Source: Certhia americana (taxonomy: Eukaryota > Chordata > Aves > Passeriformes > Certhiidae). From it: a DNA stretch of 64,000 nucleotides. Positions 59,079 to 64,000 of this stretch are shown piece by piece; position 1 is the stretch's first letter, and each line of letters starts with the position of its first letter. The position numbers and the translations under genes are program-made. The notes under the pieces are model-generated. The model did no database searches. It was not told the DNA's origin and saw only the letters and a list, made by a program, of their open reading frames with translations. Where the stretch lies: contig JAGMWU010000044.1 of NCBI GenBank assembly GCA_018697195.1, positions 429,012 to 493,011 of the forward strand, in the 5' to 3' direction.

Positions 59079-59848
59079 CTGGGGGAAAGAGGGGGAAAAG
59101 AGCAGGGGAAGAGAGTTACAGGAGGAATTTTTGGAGGCAAGTACAGAAGATGTCAGACAGGCACACGGAGCTGGGCCTCGCTGGCTCGAGGGATGGACTG
59201 AGTGGTGCGTCTGAAGTTCCTCCCTTCACAACTTTGCCTTCACGTAGGGACAAAAATCCTGCTTTGATTTGATCATTTTGGCAGTTCAGTTTTACAGAAT
59301 CACAGGATTAAGGCTGGAGAATCTCTCCCAGCCCACTGAGTCCCACTGTGCCCCATGCCCACCTTGTCCCCAGCCCAGAGCACTGAGTGCCACCTCCAGG
59401 TGACATCTGCAGGGATGGGCACTCCAAAGCTCCCTGGGCAGCTCTTTCCAAAGCTTTACCACCCTTTCCAGGAAGAAATTCCTCCTGACATCAAGAAGTC
59501 CACACACCAACAGTAAATGACACACGTTCTACACCAGCACAAATTTTCACAGCACAACTCCAAGCACAGGATTTTCTTCTTTCTGCCAAGAAAGGATGTG
59601 GTGGTTAAAGTGCTTCACACACTCCATATCCCAAAGGTTTTACATCACTTGCCAGAGCTGGTTTGTGCTACCTGTACTTTCCACCCCCAGGAAAAAAGGG
59701 TTTAATTTTATCCTGTTTTATGAGGGATTTACTGGGGTCGACAAACCTATAGTCTGTTTTATAGTAAATTCAGCCCTGGATTATCTCTACACTGTCCCAA
59801 GTACTCTGTGACAAAAACTGGTAATTAAAAGATTGCTGGAAAATTTAC
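59079..59848 (-). other. SIM2: SIM2 intron 9, 0.8 kb
   Basis: It contains a CR1 remnant at 59290-59515; the rest is unique and no exon is seen. Confidence 0.85.
59290..59515 (-). mobile_element. CR1 LINE 3' part
   Basis: GAATCACAGGATTAAGGCTG is followed by GGGCACTCCAAAGCTCCCTG and AGGAAGAAATTCCTCCTGAC. Confidence 0.85.
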
Positions 59849-60017
59849 CTGTGGTGGGTAAGGTGTTGTTCTGAGTTTTGCCTTCATTTTATTACTTTTG
59901 GGTTTTACTATTTTCCTTGTTTCCTGCGAGGTAGGTACTGAGTTTCTGCATGAAAACTGTGACTTGGAAATGGTAACCTGGTCCAGTGACAACTGAAGTT
60001 CCTTGTACTCAATATCT
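59849..60017 (-). CDS. SIM2: SIM2 coding exon 9 with nuclear localisation signal
   Basis: This 169-bp exon follows TGTTCTTTTGCAG on the minus strand and ends CCACAG|GTAAAT in phase 0. The first base finishes a Thr codon; then it reads DIEYKELQLSLDQVTISKSQ and, further on, a basic block RKIVKPKSNKMKAKLRTTPY. That block fits the nuclear localisation consensus published for SIM and HIF proteins (RKxxKxK...KxKxRxxPY), located in human SIM2 around residues 367-388. The exon joins the PAC end of PAS-B to the C-terminal domain. Confidence 0.96.
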
Positions 60018-61252
<1,235 letters not shown>

Positions 61253-61317
61253 TTAATTTTTCGGACTCATGGTCACTTCCTGGAGAGGTTTATTTGCAAG
61301 CCAAGCGCTTTTCTTCC

Positions 61318-61400
61318 TCACTGAATCACGGAATTAATGAGGGTGGAAAAGACCTTTGAGGTTGTTGAGTCCAACCTATGCCCTAACATCCTCCTTCCTC
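61318..61400 (-). mobile_element. CR1 LINE 3' tail, diverged
   Basis: GGTGGAAAAGACCTTTGAGG is followed by TTGTTGAGTCCAACCTATGC. Confidence 0.75.
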
Positions 61401-61631
61401 TTCCTCCCTATAAACTTTAAATTACCCCCTGCAAAATTACCTATGCTGCCCCTTTCTATAGATTCATAACACTATGTTATTATTTATATAAAATTTGAAA
61501 ACTCCTGAGTTTTGTTTTCTTTCTTCTCTGAGTCACCTCTGGTCGCATTCTTCACAAACACCACTTTAAAATTTCTAACTGCAAAAGAAAAGTTCAAAGG
61601 CAGCAAAAGTATTTTGAACTGGACACGATTC

Positions 61632-61872
61632 TTTTGAAAGAAGGAGAGGAAATGGCCTCAAATGGCACCAGGAGAGGTTCAGGTTGGAGATTGGAAAAGA
61701 AAATTTCCCTGGCAGAGTGGTCAGGCCTTGGGATGAACTGCCCTGGGAGGTTTGGAGTCTCTGGGAGTGTTCAGGAGGAGTCTGGATGTGGCCCTTGGGG
61801 ACAGGGTTTGGGGTGAGGTATGGTCCTGGAGGTGTCTTCCAACCCAGAAGATTTTGTGATTCTGAGATTTCT
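61632..61872 (+). mobile_element. CR1 LINE 3' end
   Basis: It contains GAGGAAATGGCCTCAAATGG and TGGCCCTTGGGGACAGGGTT and a GATTTTGTGATTCTGAG tail. Confidence 0.87.
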
Positions 61873-62424
61873 TCCAGATTATTTGGAAGCTCTTCTCTCA
61901 TAGCATGACATTTTCATGTATTTTGCAATGCATTTTATTTTGTGATGGTTTCTTCCCTCTGTAATCATGAAGGTTGATTTAAAAGGGTAAAATTAAAAAA
62001 GTCTGGTTGTGAAGCACCCAAAGACAAGGACAGAGAGGGGAATCAGATATCTGATAAATTCACCAGCCATGTAATCCCCCCTGAGTTATTTTGGATCCTC
62101 TGTGAACAAGGATGTTTTGGCAGGAGGTTGTGCTGTAACAGGAGTTGTGCAGCATCTCTAAATATTTCATCCAGCCACAAATATTTTTGGTTCAGTGCCA
62201 GGCCTTTATCTCAGGATTCACTAGAAGATAATGCCCAGCCTTTGAAGCTGATTCTTCTCTTGTGTGGCCTTGGATCATTCCTCTGGGAAACTCCATCTTC
62301 TAACTCTTCTATGCAGTTATTTATTGTAAATTAGGGAATCATGGACTGAGCTCGCTGCACAAATTGTGTTCAAAAAAAGTGGGCAATGGCAGAAATTCCT
62401 TTATATAAATATGATTAAGAAATG

Positions 62425-62610
62425 GAATCTAAACCAGCTCTCTGCCAGTTTAAAACCATTCCCCTTGTCCTGTCACTTTCTTGCCCATATAAAAAGTTCC
62501 TCTCCCTCCTTTTCACTCATTTCCTTGTGGTACTGGAAGACTCAGTGAGGTGTCCCCAGAGTCTGGAGCACATTGACCACCTCTCTGGGCTGCCTCCTCT
62601 CCTACCCATC
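62425..62610 (-). mobile_element. CR1 LINE internal fragment
   Basis: It contains CCCTTGTCCTGTCACTTTCT and AGTTCCTCTCCCTCCTTTTC; the 3' tail is missing. Confidence 0.75.
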
Positions 62611-62789
62611 GCACATCCTAACATATTTAAACTTTCCTTCAAATCCAGTTTCTCTCCCAAAGAAAATCAGGCTCATACAAAATTGACAGGTCTTCCTGGA
62701 AGTGTCAATTCCTCCGTTTTAGGATGAGGTGCCTGTGTGTGTTCAGAAGGCAACAAAATGAACACTAAAAACTGTTTGCAGCTCCCATC

Positions 62790-63065
62790 TCTGCTCCTGG
62801 CACAGGGACAGCAGCAAGGGACAGGACCTGGAGCTGGGCCAGGAGGGATTGAGGATGGATTTTAGGGCAAGGTTGTTCCCCCAGAGGGTGCTGGGCACTG
62901 CCCAGGGAATGGGCACGGCCCTGAGGCTGCCACAGCTCTAGGAGCCTTTGGGCAGCGCTGCCAGGGATGCACAGGGGGGGATTGTTGGGGGGGCTGGACA
63001 GGGTTGGGGTGGCACTGGATGATCCCTGGGGGTTTATTCCCATTCAGGATACTCCAGGATTCCAT
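62790..63065 (+). mobile_element. CR1 LINE 3' part
   Basis: It contains GTTGTTCCCCCAGAGGGTGC and GGTGGCACTGGATGATCCCT with a short ATTCCATGACC tail. Confidence 0.78.
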
Positions 63066-63434
63066 GACCCTGCAGGACATTCACAAGCCCACCCTCCATG
63101 TCACCAGGCCACGGCTATTTGGGGTTTCACATCTCTCTTAAATATCAGCTTTTTGCCTTGTTCTGGCTGGTGTTCCCTCCACTCCTTCATTTCCACGTGG
63201 AATTCTTGCAGATGTACATACAGTTCAAAAAATCATGAGAAGTGAGTGTGTAAGTATGTAAACACACCGAGAAAATATAGAGACATTTGTATTTTTTAAG
63301 TGCAATTTATCACTGCAAGTCACAAGTCTTGGAGCAGCTACTCAAAGATTCTGTTTTAAAGATGTTAATAATTGTCTCCAGGCCACAGGTTTGCTATTTC
63401 TTAGTGTTCTGTAATTGTGGATGGTGCTCTACAG

Positions 63435-63590
63435 TTGTGCTGCCCCATCCCTGGAAGTGTCCAAGATAAGGTTGGACAGGGATAACCTGAGATAATGGGA
63501 AGGTGTCCCTGCCATGGCAGGGGGTTGAAATGAGATGATCTTCAAGATCCCTTCCAACCCAAACCATTCTGTGATTTTATGATTTCGTGA
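63435..63590 (+). mobile_element. CR1 LINE 3' tail
   Basis: It contains GAGATGATCTTCAAGATCCC and TTCCAACCCAAACCATTCTG. Confidence 0.9.
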
Positions 63591-64000
63591 TTCATTCTAA
63601 AATCCAAATGGTCCCATTCCAGGAAATGATCTTTACATTTGAGCACAGGCCATGTAACTGGTAATTTTTGGAATGTGGTCCTTTCAGAACTAGGTCTTTG
63701 TGCTGGTTTAATGAGCACGTTTTCCTTGAGCTCCAAATGCTTTGCTACACTCAGTCTTCCGAAAGAGAAATTAATGCTGTCATGGATCACTAACTATAAC
63801 AAAGTTCTTCCATGTGCTTTGGGACTAGTTTTGGCTTTCCTTCTCTCTCACTGAATTTTTTTAAATCCCTGCTTTAGCTCTGCAATTAAGACAGTGTTTG
63901 AAAAGATGTGAAAACCACTGAGGGCTACAGTGTTCGACTTTCCTTCCTAATTATATGGATCAGCCTGGATTTCTCTGGGGATGGGGGAGGACTCCATGTC

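Overview
This is vertebrate, almost certainly bird, nuclear DNA. It is AT-rich non-coding sequence with short exons bounded by GT/AG splice sites, and it is scattered with about three dozen 3' ends of CR1 LINEs, the dominant avian retroposon. The LTR fragments present suggest a songbird, but that is inference.

Two genes are recognised by direct translation. Both are incomplete and they lie tail to tail. HLCS (holocarboxylase synthetase) is on the + strand: five coding exons at 33510-33577, 34663-34823, 38517-38631, 41970-42183 and 43398-43566 give the last ~241 residues, which is the whole C-terminal half of the biotin protein ligase domain, with phases that join cleanly. Its N-terminal exons lie left of the window. 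SIM2 (single-minded 2, a bHLH-PAS transcription factor) is on the - strand: exons at 61227-61080, 60017-59849, 59078-58670 and 51813-51101 give the end of PAS-B, the nuclear localisation signal and the C-terminal domain. Its bHLH and PAS-A exons lie right of the window. The stop codons are 7.5 kb apart. The same convergent SIM2/HLCS pair is found on human chromosome 21.

Layout: 1-33509 is one large HLCS intron (CR1 and simple repeats, a 166-bp polypurine tract, and several unique CpG-containing islands that look like conserved regulatory elements). 33510-43566 holds the HLCS terminal exons, with a CR1 66 bp before one acceptor and a minisatellite containing a 10-N assembly gap. 43567-51100 is the shared 3' intergenic/UTR region. 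51101-61227 holds the SIM2 exons. 61228-64000 is SIM2 intron with CR1 copies.

The most interesting observations are: a pair of ~390-bp, roughly 96% identical repeats in inverted orientation, 15 kb apart, each under 100 bp from a coding exon (one in HLCS, one in SIM2); a bird SIM2 last exon about 95 codons longer than I recall for the human tail; an in-frame read-through past SIM2 exon 10 with a repeat-supplied poly(A) signal; and a CR1/unique-sequence composite present twice with one arm inverted. I found no wholly new gene system; most long ORFs are CR1 or antisense shadows.
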